The notes under the pieces: generated by a model
What the model was told of the DNA's origin: nothing
What the model saw: only the letters and a program-made list of their open reading frames with translations
The model's database searches: none
In this document: positions 27,179-35,460 of the stretch, in pieces
Position numbering within the stretch: the first letter of the stretch is position 1
Layout: every line of letters begins with the position of its first letter
Source: JASLDZ01 sp965199975
GTDB lineage: Bacteria; Pseudomonadota; Alphaproteobacteria; Caulobacterales; Caulobacteraceae
DNA: 64,000 bases
Direction of reading: 5' to 3'
Assembly: GCA_965199975.1 (NCBI GenBank)
Contig: OZ241340.1
Coordinates: 310,001 to 374,000 of the forward strand
Position numbers and translations under genes: made by a program

Positions 27179-28525
27179 TCAGCCCAGCTTGCCGGCCTCC
27201 GCGGGCTGACGCGCGCCCGGCGGATCGACCCAGCCGTTGCGGGTGGCCAGGCCGTAGAGGCCGATGCCGACGTAGCAGAGCACCGGGACGAAGAAGGCGT
27301 GGCCCAGGCCGATGGAGTCGGCCAGGCGACCCACGAGCAACGGGATCAGGGCGCCTCCGACGATGGCCATGGCCAGGAGGCCCGAGCCTGCGGCCGAATC
27401 CTCGCCCAACTCCTCGATCCCCAGCGTGAAGATGGTCGGGAACATGATCGAATTGGCCAGGCCCACGCACAGGATCATCGCCCCCGCGAACACCCCGACC
27501 GACAGGATCGAGAGCGAGGCCAGCACGATCGCCAGCACCGCCGCCGCCATCAGCACCGTGCCCGCCTTCACCCGCCGCAGCACCGCCGCCCCGGCGAAGC
27601 GGCCGACCATCGCCAGCCCCCAGTAGATCGCCACCAGCGAGTTCGCCGCCTGGATCGGCAGGCCGCCGTGCCTGGCTGTCCAGGCCTGCAGAGCGCCCAG
27701 CGCCACCGACGGCTGCAGGAGGTAGTTGGTGAGGAAGGACCCGATGGCGACTTCGGCGCCGACATAGAGGAAGATGCAGCAGACGCCGAACATCAGCCGG
27801 CGGTCGCGCAGCAGCCGGGCGTAGCCGCTGGCGTCCTCCAGTTTCTGCTTGGGCGAGTAGCGGTAGAAGAGGGCGCACAGCCCCGCGAGCACCAGCACGG
27901 CGACGGCGATGGCGATGAAGGGGCCCTGCACCGCGTGGGCCTCCTTGAGGCGCAAGGCCGCCAGCACCGCCGGAGCGACGGTGTGGGCGTCAGGCAGCGG
28001 CTTGGAGCCCTTGAGGATCAGCGCCGCGCCGAACAGGGGGCCGACCGTCGTGGCCAGCGAGTTGAGCGCCTGCGCCAGCGTCAGCCGGCTGTGCGAATAG
28101 CGGGGGTCGCCGATGTTGGCGGCCAGCGGATTGGCGGCGACCTGCACGATGGTGACGCCGCTCGCCAACACGAACATGGCCACCAGGAAGAAGCCGTACT
28201 GGCCCGACGAGGCGGCCGGGCTGAACAGGAGACATCCCGCCGCCATGATCACCAGGCCGACCGTCACGCTCTGCAGGTAGCCCAGCTTGGAGAGCAGCCA
28301 CGAGCCCGGCACCGCCATGACGAAATAGGCCGAGAAGAAGGTCAGCGGCGCATAGGAGGCCTGCTGGTAGTTGAGGCCGAACAGGTCCTTCAGCTTGGGC
28401 GTCAGGGTGTCGATCAGCACGGTGCAGAAGCCGAAGGCGAAGAACAGCGCCATCACCACCGGGAACAGCTTGCCCGACAGGCGTACCCCGCCCGGCGCCG
28501 CCGCGGCCGTCGTTCCCTGCGCCAT
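27179..28525 (-). CDS. FucP/GluP-type sugar:H+ symporter (MFS)
   Basis: The protein is 448 aa with 12 predicted membrane helices. The N-terminal signature 'FFAFGFCTVLIDTLTPKLKD' and 'ASYAPLTFFSAYFVMAVPGS' is that of the fucose/glucose/galactose permease family (FHS). 'QVAANPLAANIGDP' and 'SIMFPTIFTLGIEELGED' are two further family blocks. It imports a sugar with protons across the inner membrane; the sequence does not decide between fucose, glucose, galactose and related sugars. It lies 123 bp downstream of the PhyH-type dioxygenase gene on the same strand. No sugar kinase or regulator is adjacent. Confidence 0.92.
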   Translation of the reverse strand: MAQGTTAAAAPGGVRLSGKLFPVVMALFFAFGFCTVLIDTLTPKLKDLFGLNYQQASYAPLTFFSAYFVMAVPGSWLLSKLGYLQSVTVGLVIMAAGCLLFSPAASSGQYGFFLVAMFVLASGVTIVQVAANPLAANIGDPRYSHSRLTLAQALNSLATTVGPLFGAALILKGSKPLPDAHTVAPAVLAALRLKEAHAVQGPFIAIAVAVLVLAGLCALFYRYSPKQKLEDASGYARLLRDRRLMFGVCCIFLYVGAEVAIGSFLTNYLLQPSVALGALQAWTARHGGLPIQAANSLVAIYWGLAMVGRFAGAAVLRRVKAGTVLMAAAVLAIVLASLSILSVGVFAGAMILCVGLANSIMFPTIFTLGIEELGEDSAAGSGLLAMAIVGGALIPLLVGRLADSIGLGHAFFVPVLCYVGIGLYGLATRNGWVDPPGARQPAEAGKLG

Positions 28526-28648
28526 GGCCGATTTTCCTCACCCTCGCCGCCCTGTTCGCCGGGCCGGTCGCTCGCTCATCTGTGCCGAGAGGGGGACAGC
28601 GCTGTCAACCACGAGAGCCCCGGCGCACAGACGGCGCGCCGAACAAGG

Positions 28649-29437
28649 TCACACCCGGAACGTGTATCCGCGTCCCGGCTCGCGCTCCACGTCGGGCGGG
28701 AAGCTGGCGCGCTTGTCGGCGAAGTACTGCGCGCGGTGGTCGCCGTCGGAGGCCAGGTTGTAGGTGAGGTAGAGGATGCGCCGGCCCGTGTCGGTGAGGT
28801 TGGGGGCCGAGCCGTGCGGGGCGTAGCTGTCGAAGAACAGCACGTCGCCCGGCGCCGTGGGCACGGGGATCAGGTCGAAGGCCTGCATCTGCGCAGGCGT
28901 GAGCGGCGTCCACTCCTCGCCGATCAGCCCGCCTAGGCGCGGCGCGTCGGCCATCTCCAGGCAGCCGTTCGCAAGGTTGGCGTCGTCGATGGCCACCATG
29001 GCGGTGACGAACATGGGGGCGAACACGCTCCAGCCCGCCTGCTGGTCCTGGTGCGGCTCGAAGCCCGCGCCACCAGACTCCTTGAAGTTCACCTTGTCCT
29101 TGAAGAGGACCGCCGGGCCGCCCAGCAGCGCCTCCACCGCGCGCAGCAGGCGGCCGTGCACCAGGGCGTCGAACGCCGGATGGTAGGGGCAGAAGTTCTC
29201 GATCCGCTGCACCACCTTGGCGGTCGGGTCCTTCAGGCTCTTCTCGCGGTAGAGCATCTCGGCGCCCGGCCGCTCGGGGCGCTGCGTCAGCTCGTCGGTC
29301 CAGGCGCCGATGTCCGCGGCTTCGGCGGGGGAGAAGAAGCCGTGCGCCGCGGTCCACCCTTGGCGCGCGTACCGGGCCATCTGGTCGGGGGCGAGGAGAC
29401 GGCTTTGCGTGGTTTCGGGGGCGAGGGTCGCAGCCAT
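28649..29437 (-). CDS. Phytanoyl-CoA dioxygenase (PhyH) family Fe(II)/2-oxoglutarate oxygenase
   Basis: The protein is 262 aa, a full-length PhyH fold. Iron ligands are visible in 'FEPHQDQQAGW' (HxD) and 'SYAPHGSAPNLT' (distal His), and 'GRRILYLTYNLA' carries the Arg for 2-oxoglutarate. Family members hydroxylate CoA esters, ectoine, or phosphonates such as 2-aminoethylphosphonate. It begins 5 bp after the stop of a nucleotidyltransferase gene and is divergent from a PEP mutase, so hydroxylation of a phosphonate is the best contextual guess. The sequence itself does not prove the substrate. Confidence 0.88.
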   Translation of the reverse strand: MAATLAPETTQSRLLAPDQMARYARQGWTAAHGFFSPAEAADIGAWTDELTQRPERPGAEMLYREKSLKDPTAKVVQRIENFCPYHPAFDALVHGRLLRAVEALLGGPAVLFKDKVNFKESGGAGFEPHQDQQAGWSVFAPMFVTAMVAIDDANLANGCLEMADAPRLGGLIGEEWTPLTPAQMQAFDLIPVPTAPGDVLFFDSYAPHGSAPNLTDTGRRILYLTYNLASDGDHRAQYFADKRASFPPDVEREPGRGYTFRV

Positions 29438-29442
29438 GGCCG

Positions 29443-30183
29443 TCAGTCCTGCAGGTCGGGGAGGATCAGGTCGCGCGCGCGGGCGAGGTCCTCGGGGAAG
29501 TCGATCTCGGTCCAGGGCAGGTCTGCGACATCGATGGCCGCGAACCGCTCGGGATCGGCAAGCAGGAGATCGCGGATCGCCTCCTCGTATTCAAGCGCCC
29601 CGCCCCCGGGCGCGGCCGCCCTTTCCATCCCGCGCGCATGCAGCCCCGCAGCGGTGGCCGGATCGAAGCGGAAGAAGCCCACGGACTCGCCATGCCGCTC
29701 GCCGGGATCGAACGGGACCTTGCGGAAGTCAACGATGCGCTCGCCGCGGAAGCAGACCTTCACCGGCTCGTCGCCCGGCTCCAGCTCCGGGTCGACGAGG
29801 AGGCGGTTGCCCGGCCCCGGCCGCGTCAGCCGCGCCACCATCCGCGCATCGTGCAGCACGTCGCCATCCATCAGCAGCACCGGGCGTCCGGCGGTCATCG
29901 CCTCGCCTTGCACCAGCACAGAGAGGAGGCTGCCCTCGCGGTAGCGCGGGTTCTCCACGAAGCTCACCGCCAAGCCCGCCGGCGCGGTGCGCTGCGCCTC
30001 GGCGCGGATCGCCTCGGCCTCGTGACCTACGCTGATGCGCACGTCGCGCACGCCGCAGGCGGCCAGCGCCTGCAGCCGGCGCTGCAGCAGCGAGCGGCCG
30101 TCGAAGGTCAGCAGCATCTTCGGCCCCGCGTGGGCCTCGCCCAGGCGGCGGCCGACGCCGGCGGCCAGCACCACGGCGATCAT
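29443..30183 (-). CDS. Sugar-phosphate/phosphocholine-type nucleotidyltransferase
   Basis: The protein is 246 aa. It starts with the nucleotide-binding loop 'AVVLAAGVGRRLGEAHAGPK', then 'VRDVRISVGHEAEAI', the metal-binding 'LLMDGDVLHDARMV', and ends with 'WTEIDFPEDLARARDLI', a pattern of LicC/PntC/GlmU-N-like enzymes that join a phosphorylated or phosphonylated alcohol to CMP or UMP. It is in an apparent operon with the PhyH oxygenase (5-bp gap) and is divergent from the PepM fusion, which carries a second nucleotidyltransferase domain. Two such enzymes in one locus suggest activation of a phosphonate head group and of a second building block. Confidence 0.85.
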   Translation of the reverse strand: MIAVVLAAGVGRRLGEAHAGPKMLLTFDGRSLLQRRLQALAACGVRDVRISVGHEAEAIRAEAQRTAPAGLAVSFVENPRYREGSLLSVLVQGEAMTAGRPVLLMDGDVLHDARMVARLTRPGPGNRLLVDPELEPGDEPVKVCFRGERIVDFRKVPFDPGERHGESVGFFRFDPATAAGLHARGMERAAAPGGGALEYEEAIRDLLLADPERFAAIDVADLPWTEIDFPEDLARARDLILPDLQD

Positions 30184-30303
30184 GTCCGATGACAGCGATG
30201 TCTCTCCCGTGGTTCCGTTCCGGCTCCGGAGCGATTAGGTTGGGACGATCCCCGGGGCAATGCGACGCCGCTCACGCGCCGCCCACGCGAGCTTTTCCCT
30301 CTC
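30184..30303. promoter_or_regulatory. Divergent intergenic region of the phosphonate locus with a palindrome
   Basis: This 120-bp gap separates the starts of the nucleotidyltransferase (leftward) and the PepM fusion (rightward), so promoters for both should lie here. It contains a 10-bp perfect palindrome GCTCCGGAGC at 30223-30232. No strong ribosome site precedes the PepM ATG (the sequence before it is 'gcttttccctctc'). The regulatory role is inferred from position only. Confidence 0.35.
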
Positions 30304-31974
30304 ATGACAGACCTCCTCGCCGGCCGCAGCGCCGATTCCGACACCCGTCAGCTGTCGCGGCCGGCGCAGCTGCGCCGGATGATCCGCTCGAGCGACCTCT
30401 CCTTCCTGATGGAGGCGCACAGCGGGCTCTCGGCCAAGGTGGCGCAGGAGGCGGGCTTCCGCGGCCTGTGGGCCTCGGGCCTGTCGATCTCGGCCAGCCT
30501 CGGCCTGCGCGATTCCAACGAGGCCTCGTGGACCCAGGTGGTCGACGTGCTGGAGTACATGGCCGACGCCTCCAGCCTGCCGATCCTGGTCGACGGCGAC
30601 ACCGGCCACGGCAACTTCAACAACATGCGCCGCTTCACCCGCAAGCTGGGCGAGCGCGGAGTCGCCGGCGTGTGCATCGAGGATAAGCTGTTCCCCAAGG
30701 CCAACAGCTTCGTGGGCGAAGCCCAGCCGCTGGCGGACGTCGAGGAGTTCTGCGGGCGCATCAAGGCCGGCAAGGACAGCCAGACCGACCCGGACTTCGT
30801 GATCGTCGCCCGCGTCGAGGCGCTGATCTCGGGCTGGTCCATGCACGAGGCGCTGCGCCGCGCCGAGGCCTACCGGGCGGCCGGGGCCGACGCCATCCTG
30901 ATCCACTCCAAGAAGTCGAGCGCCGACGAGATCTTCGGCTTCATGGCCGAGTGGGGCGACCGGGCGCCCGTGGTGATCGTGCCCACCATGTACCACGCCA
31001 CCCCCACCGACCTGTTCCGCCAGGCGGGCGTCTCGACGATCATCTGGGCCAACCACCTGCTGCGCGCCTCGCTCACCGCCATGGCCGAGACCGCCGCGCG
31101 CATCCACGAGGACCAGTCGCTGCGCGAGGTCGAGGGCCGCGTCGTGCCCGTGAAGGAGATCTTCCGCCTCGTCGGCAACGACGAGCTTGAGGCTGCCGAG
31201 CGCCGCTACCTCCCCTCACAGGCGCGCCAGCGCGCGGTGATCCTGGCCGCCAGCAAGGGCGACCTGGGCGAGGAGCTCACCGCCGACAAGCCCAAGGCCA
31301 TGGTCGACGTGCGCGGCCGCCCCATCCTGCAGCGCCTGGTCTCCACCCTGGCCGAGAGCGGCGTGCGCGAAACCACTATCGTGCGCGGCTGGCGCAAGGC
31401 GGCGGTGGCCGCGCCGGGCGCGAAGTTCGTCGACAACGACCGCTTCGCCGAGACGGGCGAGGCCTACTCGCTCGCCCAGGCGCGCGCAGTGATCGAGGGC
31501 GACACGGTGATCGCCTACGGCGACGTGCTGTTCCGCAGCTACATCCTGGAAAGCCTGCTCTCCTCCAAGGCCGACGTGGTCTTGGCGGTGGACGCGCTGC
31601 AGGCCGGCGCCTCCAAGTTCGCCGAGACGCCGTCGGGCCTGCGCCACGACTACGTCACCGCCGACCACGCCTTCACAGGCGACTACCTGGACGACGCGCC
31701 GGCCAACCTCATGGCCATGACCTCCGCCACCGAGCCCGGCGAGGGCGTGACCGGCGAATGGATGGGCCTGGCGCGCGTCACCGCCCAGGGCGCCGAGTGG
31801 GTCCGCGTCGAGCTCGACGCCCTTGAGGCTGAAGGCCTGCTCGACCAGGCCGACCTGCCGACGCTCTTCACCCGCCTGGCGGCGAGGCGCCCCGTGCGCG
31901 TGAAGTACTTTACCGGCCACTGGATGGGCGTGAACACCCTCGTCGACCTCGCCCGCGCTCGCGACTTCGCCTAG
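30304..31974 (+). CDS. Phosphoenolpyruvate mutase fused to a nucleotidyltransferase (PepM-PntC-like)
   Basis: The protein is 556 aa. Residues about 20-290 are a PEP mutase of the isocitrate-lyase superfamily: 'FLMEAHSGLSAKVAQEAGF', the loop 'SLGLRDSNEASW', the metal site 'LVDGDTGHGN', and the diagnostic EDK-x5-NS motif at 126-135 (EDKLFPKANS). It rearranges PEP to phosphonopyruvate, forming the C-P bond. Residues about 308-556 are a nucleotidyltransferase domain: 'VILAASKGDLGEELTADKPK', 'GRPILQRLVSTLAESGV' and 'VIAYGDVLFRSYIL'. Fused or adjacent PntC-type domains activate a phosphonate with CMP. No phosphonopyruvate decarboxylase or AEP transaminase is in the window, so the pathway must be completed elsewhere or differ. 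Confidence 0.93.
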   Translation: MTDLLAGRSADSDTRQLSRPAQLRRMIRSSDLSFLMEAHSGLSAKVAQEAGFRGLWASGLSISASLGLRDSNEASWTQVVDVLEYMADASSLPILVDGDTGHGNFNNMRRFTRKLGERGVAGVCIEDKLFPKANSFVGEAQPLADVEEFCGRIKAGKDSQTDPDFVIVARVEALISGWSMHEALRRAEAYRAAGADAILIHSKKSSADEIFGFMAEWGDRAPVVIVPTMYHATPTDLFRQAGVSTIIWANHLLRASLTAMAETAARIHEDQSLREVEGRVVPVKEIFRLVGNDELEAAERRYLPSQARQRAVILAASKGDLGEELTADKPKAMVDVRGRPILQRLVSTLAESGVRETTIVRGWRKAAVAAPGAKFVDNDRFAETGEAYSLAQARAVIEGDTVIAYGDVLFRSYILESLLSSKADVVLAVDALQAGASKFAETPSGLRHDYVTADHAFTGDYLDDAPANLMAMTSATEPGEGVTGEWMGLARVTAQGAEWVRVELDALEAEGLLDQADLPTLFTRLAARRPVRVKYFTGHWMGVNTLVDLARARDFA

Positions 31975-32015
31975 GGATCGTCCCCGCGCCAGCGCATGTG
32001 CATGAAGGATGGAGG

Positions 32016-32438
32016 ATGGAGGTGATCCCCACCATCTCCACCTTCGGCTGGGTTCCGCAGTTCGCCCGCGGCTTCGTGCGTGACCTTCGCCCTCGCTGGG
32101 CCTTCGAGGAGGTGGGACAGGCCTACGAGGTCGAGCTCATTTCCGACGCCAAGACGCCTGAGCACCGTCGCTCCCAACCCTTCGGGCAGGCGCCGACCTA
32201 CCGCGACGACGAGGTCGCCAACTTCGAGTCCGGCGCCATCGTCCCGCGTATCGCCGAGCGCGCCGGCCAGCTGATCCCGGCCGAGGCCGGCGCACGCATG
32301 CGCTCGCTCCGGTGGCTGATGGCCGCGCTCAATTCGGTCGAGCCGTTCGTGATGGCGCTGGCGATGAACGACGTGTTCGAGGCCGACCGCGCATCGTCGA
32401 GGGCCCGCCACGCCAAGGTGATGGAGGACCTGAACTGA
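32016..32438 (+). pseudogene. Truncated glutathione S-transferase
   Basis: The frame from the ATG at 32016 reads 140 aa, against roughly 200-215 aa for a full GST. The N-terminal thioredoxin-like half is intact ('FARGFVRDLRPRWAFEEVGQ', 'PFGQAPTYRDDEVANFESGA') and the first helices of the C-terminal domain are present ('LNSVEPFVMALAMNDVFEAD'). Reading ends at 'KVMEDLN' with TGA, where the family continues through four more helices. Immediately beyond is a remnant of another gene on the opposite strand, so the C-terminal part seems deleted. It could still make a protein, but most likely a non-functional one. Confidence 0.7.
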
Positions 32439-32459
32439 GGCTTCAGCCTGGGCAGGCGC

Positions 32460-32663
32460 CGCGCCCATCAGATGGCGAACGAACCAGTCGCGTTGCACAC
32501 CGCTGTTCTCCGGGAACACCGGCCCCGAGCAGGGGTCGAAAAGGGCTCAGTCGAGCTCAAGCAGCCTTTTGCGACCCAACACCCGGGCGAAGGCCGCCAC
32601 CGCGAGGTCGGCGGGGGTGACGACGTCGCGCAGGGCGACGACCAGAAGGTGCGTCGTCTCGCA
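32460..32663 (-). pseudogene. C-terminal remnant of an alpha/beta hydrolase with in-frame stop
   Basis: On the minus strand the frame reads 'HLLVVALRDVVTPADLAVAA', then 'RVLGRKRLLELD', a TGA at 32549-32547, and continues in the same frame with 'ALFDPCSGPVFPENSGVQRD' followed by 'WFVRHLMGA'. This is the C-terminal quarter of an alpha/beta hydrolase: the strand before the catalytic Asp, the Asp-containing loop, the region where the catalytic His should be (expected 'GHFDPY', here '*ALFDP'), and the closing 'DWFVRHL' helix. The N-terminal three quarters are missing and the His motif is destroyed. It abuts the truncated GST, so one deletion may have removed the ends of both convergent genes. Confidence 0.65.
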
Positions 32664-32852
32664 AGCTACGTCCAGAGATGGCGAACGGTCGCGCCCCTTC
32701 GGCTTGGCGGCGTGGCCACAAGGCGGGCGACGGCCGCAGTTCGGCGCAAGCCGCAACCTGGAGAGGCATTACGCGGCTTGGTCGCGCTTTGGGATTGACT
32801 CGTCCGCACCCTCTCCGCCCAATCGCAAGCTCCACGGACGGGTTGGTGGGCG

Positions 32853-33773
32853 ATGCCGGGCGAGACGCGAGACGCGGGGACGGTCTCAAACCGGCGCATC
32901 GGGCGGCGAGCGCCCGGGTCGCTCGTTAGCGTCGGCGCGTTCTGCGCGCTTATCGCGCTCGCCACGAGCGCAGTACGCCCCGAAGACGCCCAGGCGGCGG
33001 CCTGGACCCTGCCCAAGGGCGACGGGCAGGCGATCCTGACCGGCATAGCGTCCGACAGCCCGCGCGGCTTCGATGCGCGCGGACACAGCGTCGACATCGC
33101 CACCTACGACAAGGCCGACGCCTATCTGCTGATCGAGTACGGCCTCACCGACGCGATCACCCTGATCGCCAATCCCAGCCTGCGCCACGTGTCGGTGGAC
33201 GACGCCTCCAGCGACACCAACGGCCTGGGCTACACCGAGCTCGGCGCGCGCTGGCGCGTGGCGCGCGGCGACACCTGGGTGGCCTCGCTGCAGGCCACCG
33301 CCCGCTTCCCGGGTGAGGAACGGCGCGATGGGCGCGTGCAGGTGGATTCCACGGGCGAGGAATACGACGTCCGGGGCCTGCTGGGGCGAGGCTTCCCGGT
33401 GTTCGGCAAGCCTGCCTACGTCGACCTCGAAGGCGGCTACCGCGTACGCCAGGGCGGACCGCCCGACGAGTTCCACGCCGACGTCACTGTGGGCGTGCGG
33501 CCGGTCACGCGCGTGCTGCTGCTGGCGCAGGCGTTCAACGTGGTGTCGAAGGGGGCGGGCACGGGCATCTTCGGCGAGAGCCGCTACAGCAACGTCTACG
33601 TCAGCGGCGTCTACGATCTGGATCGCCACTGGTCGGTGCAGGTCGGTGGCTACACCACCGTCGCGGGCCGAAACGCGCTGGAGGAGCGCGGCGGCGTCAT
33701 CGGCCTGTGGTATCGCTTCGGCCCGGGAGCCGCGGGGTTGCCGGCGAGGCCGCCGACCTACCCCGCGCGCTGA
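32853..33773 (+). CDS. Predicted outer-membrane beta-barrel protein
   Basis: The protein is 306 aa from the ATG at 32853. A hydrophobic segment 'VSVGAFCALIALATSAV' (about 25-42) followed by 'AQAAAW' looks like a signal peptide with a long basic n-region. The mature part alternates hydrophobic and polar residues with turn-rich breaks: 'DAYLLIEYGLTDAITLIANP', 'LGYTELGARWRVARGDTWVA', 'RYSNVYVSGVYDLDRHWSVQ' and 'GGVIGLWYRFGPG', as in small outer-membrane barrels. I do not recognise a named family; proteins of this look are sometimes annotated as transporters or phenol-degradation meta-pathway proteins. It converges with rplS, 16 bp apart. Confidence 0.75.
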   Translation: MPGETRDAGTVSNRRIGRRAPGSLVSVGAFCALIALATSAVRPEDAQAAAWTLPKGDGQAILTGIASDSPRGFDARGHSVDIATYDKADAYLLIEYGLTDAITLIANPSLRHVSVDDASSDTNGLGYTELGARWRVARGDTWVASLQATARFPGEERRDGRVQVDSTGEEYDVRGLLGRGFPVFGKPAYVDLEGGYRVRQGGPPDEFHADVTVGVRPVTRVLLLAQAFNVVSKGAGTGIFGESRYSNVYVSGVYDLDRHWSVQVGGYTTVAGRNALEERGGVIGLWYRFGPGAAGLPARPPTYPAR

Positions 33774-33789
33774 ACCCCGCCGCGCGGCC

Positions 33790-34182
33790 TCAGGCGGCCG
33801 AGCCGTCGTCCTTGACGACGCGCGCCTGCTGGCGCTCGGCGATGCGGGCCGACTTACCGCGCCGGTCGCGCAGGTAGTAGAGCTTGGCGCGGCGCACCAC
33901 GCCGCGGCGGCGCACCTCGATCGATTCGATGTTGGGCGAGAGCACGGGGAACACCCGCTCCACGCCCTCGCCGAAGCTGATCTTGCGCACGGTGAAGGTT
34001 TCGTGATGGCCTTGGCCGGCGCGGGCGATGCACACGCCCTCGAAGGCCTGCACGCGCTCGCGCTCGCCTTCCTTGATCCGCACGTTTACGCGCACGGTGT
34101 CGCCCGGCTGGAACTTCGGCGTGTCGCGCTTCTCGCCGAGGCGGGCGGCCTCTTCGGCTTCGAGGGTCTGAAGAAGGTTCAT
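33790..34182 (-). CDS. rplS: 50S ribosomal protein L19
   Basis: The protein is 130 aa from the ATG at 34182 (MNLLQTLEAEEAARL). It matches bL19 throughout: 'FQPGDTVRVNVRIKEGERER', 'QAFEGVCIARAGQGHHETFT', 'SFGEGVERVFPVLSPNIESI' and 'RRGVVRRAKLYYLRDRRGKS'. L19 sits at the 30S-50S interface. It follows trmD by 35 bp on the same strand, the classic trmD-rplS pair. The C-terminal extension after 'GKSARI' (RQQARVVKDDGSAA) is typical of alphaproteobacteria. Confidence 0.98.
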   Translation of the reverse strand: MNLLQTLEAEEAARLGEKRDTPKFQPGDTVRVNVRIKEGERERVQAFEGVCIARAGQGHHETFTVRKISFGEGVERVFPVLSPNIESIEVRRRGVVRRAKLYYLRDRRGKSARIAERQQARVVKDDGSAA

Positions 34183-34217
34183 GGCTCTACGTAACTCCTG
34201 CTGGTTATGACTGGGCT

Positions 34218-34931
34218 TCAGCGGCCCTTTGCCTGTTCGTTGGCGAGATGCCGCGCCCATAGGTCCGGCCGCCGCTCCCGCGTCGTCTCTTCCCGCTGCG
34301 TCCGCCGCCACCGGGCGATCTCGCCGTGGTGGCCTGAGGTGAGCACCTCGGGAATACTCAAGCCCTCCCAATCACGCGGGCGGGTGTACTGCGGATGCTC
34401 CAACAGGCCGTCGGCCCCGAAGCTCTCCTCCTGCGTGGACGCCGCATTGCCCAGCACGCCGGGCACGAGCCTCACGCAGGCCTCGATCACGAGCATCGCC
34501 GCGACCTCGCCGCCGGCGAGCACCGCGTCGCCGACCGCAACCTCCTCGAAACCGCGGGCGTCGAGCACCCGCTGGTCCACCCCCTCGAAGCGGCCGCAGA
34601 GGACGATCAGGCCGGAGCCCGCCGCCCACTGCGAGACGCACGCCTGGGTGAGAGGACGACCCCTGGCGCTCATGTAGAGAAGCGGACGCAAGCCCCGCTC
34701 CACGCTGTCCAGCGCGGAGGCGACCACGTCCGCCCGCATAACCTGCCCGGCGCCGCCCCCTGCGGGGGTGTCGTCGAGGAAGCCGCGCTTACTACTGGAA
34801 AAGCCGCGGATGTCCACCGTCTCCAGGCTCCACAGCCCTTGCTCGCGCCAGGCCGTGCCGATCAGCGACACGCCGAGCGGCCCGGGGAAGGCCTCGGGGA
34901 ACATGGTCAGGACGGTGGCGGCGAAGGGCAC
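34218..34931 (-). CDS. trmD: tRNA (guanine(37)-N(1))-methyltransferase TrmD
   Basis: The protein is 237 aa with a GTG start. It opens with 'VLTMFPEAFPGPLGVSLIG' and has the SPOUT trefoil-knot motifs 'LYMSARGRPLTQA', 'LIVLCGRFEGVDQRVL', 'FEEVAVGDAVLAGGEVAAML' and 'PEVLTSGHHGEIARWRR'. 'DDTPAGGGAGQVMRADVV' is the substrate loop, reading GGGAGQV where GGGAGMV is usual. The enzyme makes m1G37, which prevents frameshifting. It is followed by rplS. In place of rimM and rpsP, which normally precede it, a YagU-like membrane protein gene lies 13 bp upstream. Confidence 0.96.
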   Translation of the reverse strand: MPFAATVLTMFPEAFPGPLGVSLIGTAWREQGLWSLETVDIRGFSSSKRGFLDDTPAGGGAGQVMRADVVASALDSVERGLRPLLYMSARGRPLTQACVSQWAAGSGLIVLCGRFEGVDQRVLDARGFEEVAVGDAVLAGGEVAAMLVIEACVRLVPGVLGNAASTQEESFGADGLLEHPQYTRPRDWEGLSIPEVLTSGHHGEIARWRRTQREETTRERRPDLWARHLANEQAKGR

Positions 34932-34944
34932 GGCCGCGCCTGTA

Positions 34945-35460
34945 TCACTCGCGGGCGTCGCGCCCCAGGAGCAGCCGGCGCGCGCCTTCCAGCGCCACGC
35001 CGAAGATCACGTGCGAGGTGATCCCGTAGACGTGGCTGGAAGCCGGATAAGCGCCGTCGGGCTCCGATAGCTTGAGCGCAGGCACCAGCCCCTCGTCGAA
35101 CAGGAGGTCGACGGCCAACGCGAAGCCCGAGCCGAAGCCTGTGGTGATCCCGCTCCACCGCCCGGCCACCACCGCATAGGCGCACCCCACCGCCGCGCCG
35201 AAGGCGTAATGCACCTTGGAGCCGGCGGTGGCCTTGTTGCCGTCCGACACCGGCTTGCCGCGCACCCACTGCGACACCTGATCGGCCACGTTAGCGGTGG
35301 AGTCGCCGCCGGGCGAGGTGACGCCGGCCTTCTCCTGGTAGGTGGAGAGCAGCGGCGTGGCGCCCGCCTGCCAGCGATCCATGATCCACGCGGCCAGGAG
35401 GCCGGCGGCTATGCCCACGGCGGCGGCGCGCAGGTCGTCGGGTTCGTCGCGGTGGCGCAT
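34945..35460 (-). CDS. YagU-like (DUF1440) membrane protein
   Basis: The protein is 171 aa from the ATG at 35460 (MRHRDEPDDLRAAAVG). The pattern matches the YagU/DUF1440 family: an N-terminal helix 'AVGIAAGLLAAWIMDRWQAG', an extramembrane part with 'STANVADQVSQWVRGKPVSD', and three more hydrophobic stretches 'VHYAFGAAVGCAYAVVAG', 'GFGSGFALAVDLLFDEGLVP' and 'SHVYGITSHVIFGVALEGAR'. E. coli YagU is an inner-membrane protein linked to acid tolerance, without a defined biochemical role. It is 13 bp upstream of trmD on the same strand, an unusual place for it. Confidence 0.82.
   Translation of the reverse strand: MRHRDEPDDLRAAAVGIAAGLLAAWIMDRWQAGATPLLSTYQEKAGVTSPGGDSTANVADQVSQWVRGKPVSDGNKATAGSKVHYAFGAAVGCAYAVVAGRWSGITTGFGSGFALAVDLLFDEGLVPALKLSEPDGAYPASSHVYGITSHVIFGVALEGARRLLLGRDARE

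Noticed and set aside
32472..32798. Plus-strand 108-codon frame after the truncated GST
   Set aside because: It is antisense to the recognisable hydrolase remnant and has no similarity to the missing GST helices.
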